DNA of 64,000 nucleotides from Hyphomonas sediminis (GCF_019679475.1 NZ_JAIEZP010000001.1:682001-746000); one strand, 5' to 3'. Shown: positions 34,997 to 44,235, counted from the first letter of the stretch. The notes: generated from the sequence alone by a model not told the origin. A program made the numbers and translations.

Positions 34997-35575
34997 ATGC
35001 GCGACAAACTTTTCTTCCCCCTCGCCGCGCTTCTTGCGGCCGCGATGGTGCTTCTGGCGATCCAGCCGGGCGTCGGTCGCCTGCCAACCGGCGCTGTGGC
35101 TGGCGATGGCATGAATTACGATCGGATCGTTATCGAGGGGCCATATCTCAACAAGGTCATTGCGGGCGGCGACGCGCGTGCGCAGCTCATCCGCGAAGGC
35201 GGGAACTACTATCTCTATATTGAGGCTGCTGCTGATGCGCTTTCTGCTGCGCCGGAGCTGGGCCCGCATTTTCGCCTCGCGGCTGATATCGAAACCCAGT
35301 TCTCCGGTCGTAAGGCACGTGTCACGGTGCGCGCCCGCCCGGCAGATGTACGCGGCGCAGAAGATATCGAGGTGAACTATTCAGCGGGCCGTGTCGGCGA
35401 ATCCGGTTGGCAGGTGATGCCGCTTCAGCCCGGCTTCTCCGATGTCAGTTTCGATTATGATGTGCCGCTCATTCAGGGGGAGCAGGGGGTCGACGTTCTC
35501 GGCATCCGCCCAGTCGTGCCGGATAAATCCCGCGCATTGGTAATCGAGCGGATCGTTCTGCAGCGCTTGCCCTGA
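34997..35575 (+). CDS. Conserved hypothetical single-pass membrane protein
   Basis: I do not recognise this gene. The 192-residue product begins MRDKLFFPLAALLAAAMVLL, a signal anchor or signal peptide, followed by a mixed alpha/beta region rich in Val and Ala (MNYDRIVIEGPYLNKVIAGG, VSFDYDVPLIQGEQGVDVLG) that suggests a periplasmic beta-sandwich fold. No cysteines suggesting a lipobox are visible near the anchor. GGAG lies upstream of ATG 34997; an earlier frame start exists but adds no hydrophobic segment. Confidence 0.6.
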   Translation: MRDKLFFPLAALLAAAMVLLAIQPGVGRLPTGAVAGDGMNYDRIVIEGPYLNKVIAGGDARAQLIREGGNYYLYIEAAADALSAAPELGPHFRLAADIETQFSGRKARVTVRARPADVRGAEDIEVNYSAGRVGESGWQVMPLQPGFSDVSFDYDVPLIQGEQGVDVLGIRPVVPDKSRALVIERIVLQRLP

Positions 35576-35694
35576 GCCCGCCGGTTTCGGGTTTGCCATA
35601 TCGAGCAACGATGATTATTCAGGGACCACCGCCGCGCCGCGCGGTCATTGGATGACCAGCGCAGCGGACCTGCAAACCTGCTACCGGAGTTCCC

Positions 35695-37875
35695 ATGCGT
35701 CCACTTATCGTGTCGCTGAGCGCCCTTATTTTGGCCGCCTGCGCAACAGACCCTCAACCGGAGACGAACTTGACCGCTGACACTCAGACGCCTGCCGCCG
35801 CCGCCTTCGATCCGGCTTCCCATCTGTGGCTAGAAGAAGTCGAAGGCACCGAGGCTCTCGCCTGGGTCACCGCGCAGAACGAACGCACGCTGGCAGAGCT
35901 TCAGGCCGATCCGCACTACGCTGCCTACGAGGCGGCCGCGATCGATGTGCTCACCTCTGCCGCGCGCATCCCCTACGGCACCGTGCGCGACGGCTATGTC
36001 TATAATTTCTGGCAGGACGAAACCAGTGTCCGCGGCCTGTGGCGCCGCGCCTCGCTGGAAAGCTACGCAACCGAGACCCCGGACTGGGAAACCATCCTCG
36101 ATTTCGACAAGCTCTCCGCCGATGAAGGCGCCAACTGGGTCTATAAGGGCGCCAACTGCCTGCGCCCGGAAGCGGGCGGCGGATGGCGCTGCCTCGTCTC
36201 GCTCTCCAATGGCGGCAAGGATGCGGTGATCAATCGCGAGTTCAACCTCGCCACCAAATCCTTCGTCGAAGGCGGCTTCGTCACCGGCGAAGCCAAGCAG
36301 GGCATCGCCTGGGCTGGCCCCGATACGCTGCTCATCGCCACCGACTGGGGCGAAGGCTCGCTGACGGAATCTGGCTACCCCTCCATCGTCAAGCGCTGGC
36401 AGCGCGGCACGCCGGTTGAAAGCGCCGTCGAGCTGCTGCGCGGCAAGGCAACCGATGTCGGCGTCTGGCCGATGGCGCTGAAGCTGGAAGACGGCCGCGT
36501 GCTCCAGGGCGCCGTCCAGTCTGAAACCTTCTTCACACAGAATTACTACTGGTTCCCCGAAGGCGAAACCGAAGCGGTGCGCTGGCCGCTGCCGATGAAA
36601 GCCTCGCCAAACGGCATCTATAAAGGCCAGTTCCTCTTCACTATCGAGCAGGACTGGACCCCCGAAGGCCAGGACGCCTTCAAGGCAGGCGATCTCCTCG
36701 CCTTCGATCTCGACACCTATCTTGAAACCCGCGCGCTGCCGCCGGTCACGCTGGCCTTCCGCCCGTCGGAAACCCAGGCCGTCAACGGCGTTGCCATCGC
36801 CAAGGGCGCCGCGCTCCTCTCGATCAGCGAGAATGTCATCGGCAAGGTGCTGCGCATCGAACCCTCCGAGAGCGGATGGACGACCACGCCGGTCACCCTT
36901 CCGGGCACGGGCGAAGTCGGCATAGCCTTTGCCGATGAAGACGAAACCGCCGTCTTCCTCAACTATGAGGATTTCCTCACGCCCAGCTCGCTGCTCAGCT
37001 ATGATGTCGCCAGCGGCGAAGTGACGACGCTCAAATCCCTGCCGGCCAAGTTTGACGCCACCGGCCTCAAGGTCGAACAGTTCTTCGCCACCTCCACCGA
37101 CGGCACGAAGGTTCCCTACTTCATCGTCCATAAGGAAGACATGCCCCTCGACGGCACAACGCCGACGCTGCTTTATGGCTATGGCGGTTTCCAGGTGTCG
37201 ATGACGCCGGGCTACAGCCCCGTCAGTGGCCGTCTCTGGCTGGAGCAGGGCGGCGCCTATGTCCTCGCCAACATTCGCGGCGGCGGCGAGTTCGGCCCCA
37301 ACTGGCACCAGGCCGGCCTCAAGCAGAACCGCCAGCATATCTATGATGACTTCATCTCCGTGGGCGAAGATCTCATCGCGCGCGGTGTGACGCGCCCGGA
37401 ACATCTCGGCATCATGGGCGGCTCCAATGGTGGCCTGCTGATGGGCGTCATGCTCAATCAGCGTCCGGACCTCTGGAACGCGGTTGTCGTTCAGGTGCCG
37501 CTGCTCGACATGATCCGTTTCCATCTCCTCCTGGCGGGCGCTTCCTGGGTCGACGAATACGGCTCGCCGGATGTGCCGGAAGAGCGCGCCTTCCTCGAGA
37601 CGATCTCGCCCTACCAGAACTTCGATGCGTCCAAGCCCTATCCGGTGCCCTTCTTCGTCACTTCGACGAAGGACGACCGCGTCCATCCGGGCCATGCCCG
37701 CAAGATGGCCAAGCGCTTCGAGGAAGCCGGTCTTCCCTTCCTCTATTTCGAGAACATGGATGGGGGCCACGCGGCGGCTGCTGACCAGACGGCCCGCGCC
37801 AAGCGCTCCGCCCTCGAGTACACCTATCTCACCCGCCAGCTTTTCCCGAAGCCGGCCAGCGAGACCGGGGGGTAA
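35695..37875 (+). CDS. Prolyl-oligopeptidase family serine peptidase, lipoprotein
   Basis: S9A-type peptidase that cleaves short peptides after proline. The 726-residue protein has a signal peptide with lipobox ILAACA, so it is tethered outside the cytoplasm. An N-terminal seven-bladed propeller is followed by the alpha/beta-hydrolase domain. The nucleophile is in MGGSNGGLLMG (Ser near 574), the acid in STKDDRVHPGHARKM (about 660) and the His in DGGHAAAADQ (about 692). The length is normal for the family. A strong terminator follows. Confidence 0.93.
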   Translation: MRPLIVSLSALILAACATDPQPETNLTADTQTPAAAAFDPASHLWLEEVEGTEALAWVTAQNERTLAELQADPHYAAYEAAAIDVLTSAARIPYGTVRDGYVYNFWQDETSVRGLWRRASLESYATETPDWETILDFDKLSADEGANWVYKGANCLRPEAGGGWRCLVSLSNGGKDAVINREFNLATKSFVEGGFVTGEAKQGIAWAGPDTLLIATDWGEGSLTESGYPSIVKRWQRGTPVESAVELLRGKATDVGVWPMALKLEDGRVLQGAVQSETFFTQNYYWFPEGETEAVRWPLPMKASPNGIYKGQFLFTIEQDWTPEGQDAFKAGDLLAFDLDTYLETRALPPVTLAFRPSETQAVNGVAIAKGAALLSISENVIGKVLRIEPSESGWTTTPVTLPGTGEVGIAFADEDETAVFLNYEDFLTPSSLLSYDVASGEVTTLKSLPAKFDATGLKVEQFFATSTDGTKVPYFIVHKEDMPLDGTTPTLLYGYGGFQVSMTPGYSPVSGRLWLEQGGAYVLANIRGGGEFGPNWHQAGLKQNRQHIYDDFISVGEDLIARGVTRPEHLGIMGGSNGGLLMGVMLNQRPDLWNAVVVQVPLLDMIRFHLLLAGASWVDEYGSPDVPEERAFLETISPYQNFDASKPYPVPFFVTSTKDDRVHPGHARKMAKRFEEAGLPFLYFENMDGGHAAAADQTARAKRSALEYTYLTRQLFPKPASETGG

Positions 37876-37920
37876 GAGACACCGGCGCAGATATATCCTT
37901 GCGCCGCAGATTGTGATGAG

Positions 37921-37950
37921 CGGGCCGGTTTTTCCGGCCCGTTCTTTTTT
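37921..37950 (+). terminator. Terminator of the prolyl-oligopeptidase gene
   Basis: CGGGCCGG (37921-37928) pairs perfectly with CCGGCCCG (37934-37941) around a TTTTT loop, followed by TTCTTTTTT. Confidence 0.9.
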
Positions 37951-37983
37951 GCCCCGCTCCGGCGAATATGGCATAACCGGTGA

Positions 37984-38577
37984 ATGAAACTCGACGCACC
38001 CGGATTATCGGTGGCCAATGTTCGTCTCGATCCCATCTGCGAGGCGCATCGCCCTGTTCTGGCCGGCGCCGGCGCCATCGAGGCGATGTGGCGCTGGATG
38101 CCGATGATGGAGCGCGGCATCAGTTTCAACACCTATTTCGACCAGACCCAGCAGGATTACCGCGACGGACATATGGTGCCCTTCGCCATCACGCGCACAA
38201 CCGATGGCGCGTTTGCCGGGGTCGTGGCTTTCATGAATATCGTCCGCCTCCACCGGCGTTTGCGGATTGGGTATCGCTGGCATCCGCCGGAAATGCGGGG
38301 CGGGCTGCTCTCGGCGGCCACGTCGCTCGCCCTGATGCAGCGCGCGCGGGACTGCCGGTTCCAGCGGATCGAGTTCCATGTCAGCGTCGAAAACAAGGAT
38401 GCGGTCGCCGCCATCCAGCGTTTTGGTGCCGCGGAAGAGGGCGTTCTGCGCCATTATATGCGTGCCGCAAACGGGCTCTGGGCCGATGTGGCGGTGTTTT
38501 CGCTGGTCACCACCGAGATCGACCGGACCATAGACAGCCTCACCGCCCATGTGGAGGCTTTGGCCGCCAAAGCTTGA
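37984..38577 (+). CDS. GNAT-family N-acetyltransferase
   Basis: The 197-residue protein begins MKLDAPGLSVANVRLDPICE and has a Gcn5-related fold with VPFAITRTTDGAFAGVVAFM as strand 4, an RIGYRWHPPEMRGG acetyl-CoA segment (RimJ-like) and IEFHVSVENKDAVAAIQRFG. The pattern is that of ribosomal-protein or antibiotic-modifying GNATs, but the acceptor cannot be inferred. It precedes ffh, and a TTGACC-N17-TTTAGG promoter candidate for ffh overlaps its stop. Confidence 0.85.
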   Translation: MKLDAPGLSVANVRLDPICEAHRPVLAGAGAIEAMWRWMPMMERGISFNTYFDQTQQDYRDGHMVPFAITRTTDGAFAGVVAFMNIVRLHRRLRIGYRWHPPEMRGGLLSAATSLALMQRARDCRFQRIEFHVSVENKDAVAAIQRFGAAEEGVLRHYMRAANGLWADVAVFSLVTTEIDRTIDSLTAHVEALAAKA

Positions 38578-38602
38578 CCTGTGGATTGCTACGTGCTTTA
38601 GG
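38574..38602 (+). promoter_or_regulatory. Candidate ffh operon promoter
   Basis: TTGACC (38574-38579) and TTTAGG (38597-38602) are 17 bp apart, with the TGA stop of the upstream gene inside the -35. The leader between 38603 and ffh holds the hairpin GTTCCT/AGGAAC (38651-38669) and a second GC-rich stem (CCCCGC ... GCGGGG). No SRP RNA consensus was recognised there. Confidence 0.35.
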
Positions 38603-38754
38603 CCCCCCACATTTCGCGCAATTTCGATAAGCGCGCCCTGACCGGCACAAGTTCCTATATGACAGGAACGGGAGGCCAGCGGGGCCCCCCGCCCGGCGAT
38701 GTCTCGCTCAGCGGGGCTTTCGTGTTTTGTGCGGAAACGAAGGAGTAACGCGGT

Positions 38755-40227
38755 ATGTTCGACGCCCTTAGCGAACGTCTTGGCAGTATTTTCGACGGTC
38801 TCACCGGCCGCGGCGCGCTGTCCGAAAAGGACGTGAATGAAGCGCTGCGCGAAATCCGCGTGGCGCTGCTCGAAGCCGACGTTGCGCTCCCGGTCGTCAA
38901 AGAATTCGTTGAAAAGGTGAAGACCCGCGCCGTTGGCGAAGAGGTCATCCGCTCGGTCAAGCCCGGCCAGCAGGTCATCAAGATCGTTTATGACGGTCTG
39001 GTCGATATGCTCGGCGCCGAGGAAGACGCCAGCGCCCTGCGCATCGACTCGCCCCCGGCGGTCGTGATGATGGCCGGCCTTCAGGGCTCGGGTAAAACCA
39101 CCACTACAGGCAAGCTCGCCAAACGCCTGGCCGAGCGCGGCAAGAAGAAAGTCCTCCTTGCTTCGCTGGACGTGCGCCGCCCCGCCGCGATGGAGCAGCT
39201 CGCCATTCTCGCCGGCCAGGCCGGTGAAACGGTCAGCTCCCTGCCGATCATCCCCGGCCAGCTTCCGGCAGACATTGCCCGCCGCGCGCTGCAGGCCGCC
39301 AAGATCGGCGGATATGACGTTCTCTTCCTCGATACGGCAGGCCGCACCTCGATCGACGAACAGATGATGGCCGAGGCGGCCGAAATCGCCGCTATCGCCA
39401 ATCCGTCCGAAGTGCTGCTGGTGGCCGATGCGCTCACCGGTCAGGATGCGGTTGAAACCGCCCGCCGTTTCCATGAGCGCCTGCCCCTTACCGGCCTTGT
39501 CCTTACCCGGATGGACGGCGATGGCCGCGGCGGCGCAGCGCTCTCGATGCGCGCGGTCACCGGCCTGCCGATCAAATTCCTCGGCGTCGGCGAAAAGCTG
39601 GACGGCCTCGACGCGTTCGACGCGCGCCGCGTTGCCGGCCGCATCCTCGGCCAGGGCGATATCGTCAGCCTCGTCGAAAAAGCTGCTGAGCAGTTCGATG
39701 CCGAAAAGGCCGAACGCATGGCGGCCAAGCTCAAGAAGGGCGAATTCGATCTGGAAGACCTCGCCGAACAATTGCGCCAGATGCAGCGCATGGGCGGCCT
39801 CGGCGGCATCATGGGCATGATGCCCGGCGTGCGCAAAGCCAAGGAAGCGATGGCTTCGGCCAATCTGGACGACCGTATCCTGAAACGTCAGGAGGCGATC
39901 ATTTCCTCCATGACGCGGGAAGAACGCCGCAAGCCGGCCCTGCTCAACGCCTCGCGCCGCAAGCGCATCGCGGCTGGCGCCGGGGTTGATGTGTCGGACG
40001 TCAACAAGGTGCTGAAGATGCACCAGCAGATGGCCACAATGATGAAGAAGATGCGCACCAAGGGCGGCATGAAAAGCATGCTTGGCATGGCCCAGCAGGC
40101 GGGCATTTCTCAGGCCGATCTGGCGAAAATGGGCAGCGGCGCGCTCCCGCCGGGCGGATTGCCCGGTCTCGGCGGCGGCCTTCCCGGTGGCCTGCCGGGT
40201 CTTCCAGGGGGAGCTAAAAAGAAATGA
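38755..40227 (+). CDS. ffh: Signal recognition particle protein Ffh
   Basis: SRP54 GTPase that, with SRP RNA, directs nascent membrane proteins to the translocon via FtsY. The 490-residue protein has the N domain, then GLQGSGKTTTTGKLAKRL (G1), DTAGR and a TRMDGDGRGG segment in the G domain. A Met-rich M domain follows (MGMMPG, MHQQMATMMKKM), then a Gly/Pro/Leu-rich tail of GGLPG repeats. ATG 38755 is preceded by AGGAG. It starts the ffh-aroQ-rpsP block. Confidence 0.97.
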   Translation: MFDALSERLGSIFDGLTGRGALSEKDVNEALREIRVALLEADVALPVVKEFVEKVKTRAVGEEVIRSVKPGQQVIKIVYDGLVDMLGAEEDASALRIDSPPAVVMMAGLQGSGKTTTTGKLAKRLAERGKKKVLLASLDVRRPAAMEQLAILAGQAGETVSSLPIIPGQLPADIARRALQAAKIGGYDVLFLDTAGRTSIDEQMMAEAAEIAAIANPSEVLLVADALTGQDAVETARRFHERLPLTGLVLTRMDGDGRGGAALSMRAVTGLPIKFLGVGEKLDGLDAFDARRVAGRILGQGDIVSLVEKAAEQFDAEKAERMAAKLKKGEFDLEDLAEQLRQMQRMGGLGGIMGMMPGVRKAKEAMASANLDDRILKRQEAIISSMTREERRKPALLNASRRKRIAAGAGVDVSDVNKVLKMHQQMATMMKKMRTKGGMKSMLGMAQQAGISQADLAKMGSGALPPGGLPGLGGGLPGGLPGLPGGAKKK

Positions 40228-40535
40228 CCAACGCTGACCAGACCCTCGCCCAGTTCCAGCTGAACCAGCTGCGTGCGTCCATCGACAATATGGACTCCAT
40301 CCTCATCCACACGCTCGCCGAGCGCTTCAAGCTGACCCAGCAGGTCGGCAAGCTGAAAGCGCTCCACAATATGCCGCCTGCGGACAAATCCCGCGAAGGC
40401 CAGCAGATTGAGCGTCTGAGACATCTTGCAAAGGAATCCGGTCTCGATCCGGCCTTTGCCGAGAAATTCCTGAATTTCATCGTGGCGGAAGTCATCCGCC
40501 ATCATGAACAGATCCGCGGCCAAGAGGCCGAATAA
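40224..40535 (+). CDS. Chorismate mutase, AroQ type
   Basis: Converts chorismate to prephenate. The 103-residue helical protein starts [20 protein letters not shown] and follows the AroQ pattern: [31 protein letters not shown] and the trailing helix to [13 protein letters not shown] 40224 overlaps the ffh stop by ATGA. Chorismate mutase between ffh and rpsP is recurrent in Alphaproteobacteria. Confidence 0.92.
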   Translation: MTNADQTLAQFQLNQLRASIDNMDSILIHTLAERFKLTQQVGKLKALHNMPPADKSREGQQIERLRHLAKESGLDPAFAEKFLNFIVAEVIRHHEQIRGQEAE

Positions 40536-40572
40536 AAGAACCCCGAGAGACAAGACTTACAGGAGAAACCCC

Positions 40573-40986
40573 ATGTCACTCAAAATTCGTCTCGCCCGTG
40601 GCGGCTCGAAAAAACGCCCGTTCTACTCGATCGTCGTCGCTGACGCGCGCGCGCCGCGTGACGGCCGCTTCATCGAGAAAATCGGCACCTATGATCCGCG
40701 TATCGCCAAGGACTCGCCGGACCGCGTGAAGGTCGATGCTGCCAAGGCTGCCGACTGGATCGCCAAAGGCGCCCAGCCGACCGACCGCGTGGCCCGCTTC
40801 CTCTCGAAAGTCGAAGTTGACGGCAAGCCGGTGGCCACCTGGACCAATGGCAACAACCCGAAGAAAGCCGAGCCGGGCAAGCGCGCCCAGGAGCGTGCGA
40901 AAGAGCGCGCCGACAAAGCCGCTGCCCGTGAAGCTGCTGCTGCAGAAGCCGCCGCTGCGCCGGCTGAGGAATCCAGCGAAGGCTAA
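40573..40986 (+). CDS. rpsP: 30S ribosomal protein S16
   Basis: Assembly protein of the small ribosomal subunit. The 137-residue product starts [20 protein letters not shown] and has the conserved TYDP and [16 protein letters not shown] segment ([14 protein letters not shown]). It carries an Ala/Glu-rich C-terminal extension (residues 105-137) common in Alphaproteobacteria and longer than in E. coli. AGGAGAA precedes ATG 40573. A terminator follows, so the crystallin gene beyond is transcribed mainly from elsewhere. Confidence 0.97.
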   Translation: MSLKIRLARGGSKKRPFYSIVVADARAPRDGRFIEKIGTYDPRIAKDSPDRVKVDAAKAADWIAKGAQPTDRVARFLSKVEVDGKPVATWTNGNNPKKAEPGKRAQERAKERADKAAAREAAAAEAAAAPAEESSEG

Positions 40987-41015
40987 GCCTTCCTCAAGGC
41001 AGTCTCCTGAAACGG

Positions 41016-41045
41016 CCGGCGCCCTTCTCGGGCGCCGGTCTTTTC
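41016..41045 (+). terminator. Terminator of rpsP
   Basis: CCGGCGCCC (41016-41024) pairs with GGGCGCCGG (41030-41038), loop TTCTC, followed by TCTTTTC. It cuts the conserved rpsP-rimM linkage. Confidence 0.85.
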
Positions 41046-41152
41046 ATGTCTGCGGTTCAGCTTCACCTGAACATCTGCCAACAAGGGGCGCACGCCGCGT
41101 TCAGCCAGCCCGTGTCAGATCTGACGCCTGACCGAAACAAGGAGCCACCTCC

Positions 41153-42022
41153 ATGCTCACCCGCGCCCTTTCCTCCCTCTTGCCCCGCCTGCTTCTCGTG
41201 GCCGGCCTCTCGGCCGCTGCCTTCGCGCCCGCCGCCCTTGCCCAGCGGGGCGGCTCAAGCCTGCCCAAGGGCTCGCCCGGTATCGTTTTCTACGCCGATA
41301 CCAATCTACGCGGCACCGCCATGGCCCTCACCAGCGACCAGCCGAGCTTCAGCAGCGTCCGCTTCAACGACAAGGCCCGCAGCGTCGAGGTGACCGGCGG
41401 CGTCTGGCTCGTCTGTCAGGATGGCGGCTACAAGGGCAAATGCGAATATGTCGACCGCACGGTCCGCAATCTCGGTGAGATCGGCCTGTCGGGCGCCATC
41501 TCCTCGGCCAAGCTCGTCCCGTATGACAAAGGCCCGCGCAGCTACGACATCGCCTTCTTCGCCGACAATAATTTCGGCGGCGAATTTGTCGGCTTCGATC
41601 AGGGCGAGGCCTCGCTTGGCCGGTTTCGCTTCAATGACCGCGCCAGCTCGGTGATGATCAATCGCGGCGCCTGGCTGGTCTGCGAACATGCCGATTATCG
41701 CGGCCAGTGCGAACTGCTCGATGCCTCAACCGGCAATCTCGGCGCCCTCGGCCTCAACGACACCATAACGTCCTTCCGTCGGTATGATGTGCGCAGAGAG
41801 GGGCCGTGGCGCCGGCCGGTCACCTCGCCGCCGGGCTCGATCCGCGATACGCGCGGCGGATTTGAAGGCGAAACCTCGGTGTTTTTCCCTGCGCCGACCG
41901 AGTATGGCCGCCGCATCACCAATGACAGCGGCTCCGCCACCCGCTTCTGCCAGAGCCGGGGTTTCCGGGAAGCGAGCTATAAAGCATCAGGCCCAGTTCT
42001 CTCGGACGTGATTTGCCGCTAA
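41153..42022 (+). CDS. Secreted protein with two beta/gamma-crystallin domains
   Basis: The 289-residue protein has a signal peptide (MLTRALSSLLPRLLLVAGLS, cleavage near AALAQ), then two crystallin-type domains at about 40-125 and 130-215. Each has a Greek-key pattern: an aromatic strand start (IVFYADTNLRG; IAFFADNNFGG), FNDKARSV or FNDRASSV, and WLVC followed by a second Cys (KCEYVD; QCELLD), suggesting one disulphide per domain. The last 70 residues are unassigned. Bacterial members often bind calcium; that is not shown here. It is inserted between rpsP and rimM. Confidence 0.87.
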   Translation: MLTRALSSLLPRLLLVAGLSAAAFAPAALAQRGGSSLPKGSPGIVFYADTNLRGTAMALTSDQPSFSSVRFNDKARSVEVTGGVWLVCQDGGYKGKCEYVDRTVRNLGEIGLSGAISSAKLVPYDKGPRSYDIAFFADNNFGGEFVGFDQGEASLGRFRFNDRASSVMINRGAWLVCEHADYRGQCELLDASTGNLGALGLNDTITSFRRYDVRREGPWRRPVTSPPGSIRDTRGGFEGETSVFFPAPTEYGRRITNDSGSATRFCQSRGFREASYKASGPVLSDVICR

Positions 42023-42032
42023 GGGGCGGCGC

Positions 42033-42572
42033 ATGACGAAACTTCCTGCCAAAGACCGGCTTATTCCCATGGGCGTCCTGAAGGGCGCCCATGGCGTTCG
42101 CGGTGAGGTTCGGGTCAAGAGCTTCACGGCCGATCCGGACATTCTCTTCTCCTACGGCCCCCTGATGGACGAGGCCGGCAAGGTTCTCCTGACGCCGGTG
42201 TCGGTGCGTCCCGGCAGCGATCACCATATCGTCCGCCCGAAGGAGTCGCTCCAGAAGGAAGAGTGGGACGCCCTGCGCGGCTGCCTCGTGCATGTCTCGC
42301 GCGACCAGCTGCCAGAAGCTGATGATGACGAATTCTACTTTGAGGATCTCATCGGCCTGCCGGTCTACACTGTGGGCGATGCGCCCGAGGGCCGTGTGCG
42401 CGCGGTTCAGAACTTCGGCGCGGGCGATCTCCTGGAAATCGAGATCACCGGCCTGCCGAGTACCGTCTATGTCCCGTTCACGCGCGCCGATGTGCCGGTG
42501 ATCGACATGGCCAGCCGGCGTGTTGTCATCCCTGAACTCTCCCTCTGGGCGAATCCGGACGAGGAAAGCTGA
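42033..42572 (+). CDS. rimM: 16S rRNA processing protein RimM
   Basis: Ribosome maturation factor that binds S19 and aids 30S head assembly. The 179-residue protein starts MTKLPAKDRLIPMGVLKGAHGVRGEVRVKS-like (first part quoted in pieces), showing GVLKGAHGVRGEVRV. It has FEDLIGLPVYTVGD in its centre and the PRC-barrel FTRADVPVIDMASRRVVI. ATG 42033 is only 10 bp after the crystallin stop, so that gene probably supplies its transcription. Confidence 0.95.
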   Translation: MTKLPAKDRLIPMGVLKGAHGVRGEVRVKSFTADPDILFSYGPLMDEAGKVLLTPVSVRPGSDHHIVRPKESLQKEEWDALRGCLVHVSRDQLPEADDDEFYFEDLIGLPVYTVGDAPEGRVRAVQNFGAGDLLEIEITGLPSTVYVPFTRADVPVIDMASRRVVIPELSLWANPDEES

Positions 42573-42666
42573 ACCCGGCCACCGATTGCAGCCCAATTGC
42601 AGTTTGTTGCGGGGCGTTCAGGTGGGCCATGTCATTCTGCGAGCGTAATGGACGAAAGGAGCCCTC

Positions 42667-44235
42667 ATGCGGGTCTCGATCCGGCGCATCGCGCTCACCC
42701 TTTCGCTGCCGATGGTTACGGCAGCCGCCCCGGCTTTTGCCGACACCTATTATGATGAAGGCCAGGCGCCCGCCGCCATCGCCCTCTTCAGTGGCAAGGA
42801 TTTTTACGGCGATGTGCGCGAAGCCTTCGATCCGTTCGTCTCGCTGCACGATCTCGCCTTCAACGACCGTCCGCGCTCTGTCGCTGTGCTCGCTGGCCAG
42901 TGGGAACTCTGCGAGCATGTAAACTTCACCGGTCGCTGCGTGTTTGTCCGCGAAGACGTTCCCGATCTCGGCTGGTTCGGCCTCGATGGCCGGGTCACCT
43001 CCATTCGTCCGATCTATGAATATACAGAGGCCCAGCACGGCCTCATGTTCACGCGTGATGATCATGGCTACATCCGCTACGCTCACAATGAGAGCTGGGG
43101 CGATCATGGCTGGAACTATGGCTATTCCAGCAACCTGCGCATCAGTGTTCAGCATTACGGCTACTCGCCCGACTACTGGCGCTTTGGCTATTACGATCCT
43201 CGCTGGGGTTACGATCCCTACGGTTTCGCCTGGCGCCCTTATGGCGGTCCGCGATACGTTTCCTACACCTACCGGATTCTTCCGCGCCCGGTCTATGTGA
43301 ACCCCTATTGGAAGAAGCATTGGGGCAAGGACCACAAATACTGGGACCGGCGTGGATCCCGCGACGATTGGCGCCGCCGCCCCGATGGCAAATGGCGGGG
43401 CGATGGCCGTGGGCCCGGTCGCGGTGATGGCAATTGGGATCGTGATCGAGACAGAGACAGAGATAGGGACCGGGATCGCCCCCGCGACTGGAACCGGGAT
43501 GACGGCCCGCGCACGGGTGACCGTGCCAGAGACCGTGGGCGGACAGATTCGCGCGATCGCGGTTGGGGCGCTGGTGACCGTACGCGGACAGATGCCGCCG
43601 GTCCTCCCCGCACGGGCGGCAGTATTCCGACAGATCCCCGCCGCGGTGATGGAAGGGGAGGAGACCGCCCCCGCGGCGACCTTTCCGGCGGCGCGGGCGG
43701 CGGCGCTGCCATCGGCACACCAGGTGGCCGTGGCTCCCGCGATGGCAGCTGGCGCGGTAACCGGGACGACAGCCGCACAAGTGGCGGCGACCGGGGGTCG
43801 CGCGGAGACCGTGGCGACCGCGGTGATCGGGGCGGGCGAACGGGCGCAGGCTCTTCGCCGTCCTCGCCGCCGGTCGTATCGGCCCCGCCCAGAGAACGTC
43901 CGGGCCGGGATGAGGGTGGCCGCCGTGGCGGCAGGGGAGATGAACTCCGCGGCGCGCCTGGTGGATCAAAGCCGGTTGCCAGCCCGCCGCGCGGCGGTGG
44001 TGGCGGCGATGGCTTTCGCGGTGGCCGGGGCGGTGATCGCGGCCTGACGCGTCCGGCCGAGTCCCGTCCGGTGGCGTCTCCGCCTCCCGCGCCTGTTTCC
44101 CGTCCGTCTTCGACGCCAACTACAGCCGTGTCGCGGCCTGCGCCTCCGCCGAGGGTTGAGCGTGGTGGCAGAGGCGGTGGTGGTGAAGGTGGCGGTGGCC
44201 GCGGTGGCCGCCGCTCCGGCAGCTCGCAGGACTGA
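42667..44235 (+). CDS. Secreted crystallin-like protein with long Arg/Gly/Asp-rich tail
   Basis: The 522-residue protein has a signal peptide ending near PAFADTY, one beta/gamma-crystallin-like domain (about 35-115; IALFSGKDFYGDV, FNDRPRSVAVL, WELCEHVNFTGRCVFV) and a Tyr/Trp-rich segment (about 120-235). A low-complexity tail follows, beginning with WDRDRDRDRDRDRD near residue 257 and continuing as Gly, Arg, Asp, Pro and Ser. The matching DNA has a GACAGA-type hexanucleotide run at 43444-43465. AAGGAG precedes the ATG. Its role is unknown; the tail suggests an extracellular or surface polymer-binding region. Confidence 0.8.
   Translation: MRVSIRRIALTLSLPMVTAAAPAFADTYYDEGQAPAAIALFSGKDFYGDVREAFDPFVSLHDLAFNDRPRSVAVLAGQWELCEHVNFTGRCVFVREDVPDLGWFGLDGRVTSIRPIYEYTEAQHGLMFTRDDHGYIRYAHNESWGDHGWNYGYSSNLRISVQHYGYSPDYWRFGYYDPRWGYDPYGFAWRPYGGPRYVSYTYRILPRPVYVNPYWKKHWGKDHKYWDRRGSRDDWRRRPDGKWRGDGRGPGRGDGNWDRDRDRDRDRDRDRPRDWNRDDGPRTGDRARDRGRTDSRDRGWGAGDRTRTDAAGPPRTGGSIPTDPRRGDGRGGDRPRGDLSGGAGGGAAIGTPGGRGSRDGSWRGNRDDSRTSGGDRGSRGDRGDRGDRGGRTGAGSSPSSPPVVSAPPRERPGRDEGGRRGGRGDELRGAPGGSKPVASPPRGGGGGDGFRGGRGGDRGLTRPAESRPVASPPPAPVSRPSSTPTTAVSRPAPPPRVERGGRGGGGEGGGGRGGRRSGSSQD

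Noticed and set aside
35830..37974. Long antisense frame (714 codons) opposite the prolyl-oligopeptidase gene
   Set aside because: It mirrors the GC-rich third positions of a clear S9A peptidase with all catalytic residues; its product has no recognisable domain.
38603..38754. SRP RNA (ffs) in the leader of ffh
   Set aside because: The conserved GGAAGG...AGCAGC-type apical loop of bacterial SRP RNA was not found in this gap.
38005..40023. 672-codon antisense frame opposite the GNAT gene and ffh
   Set aside because: It lies on the reverse strand of ffh, which has complete G-domain motifs; it is a codon-structure shadow.
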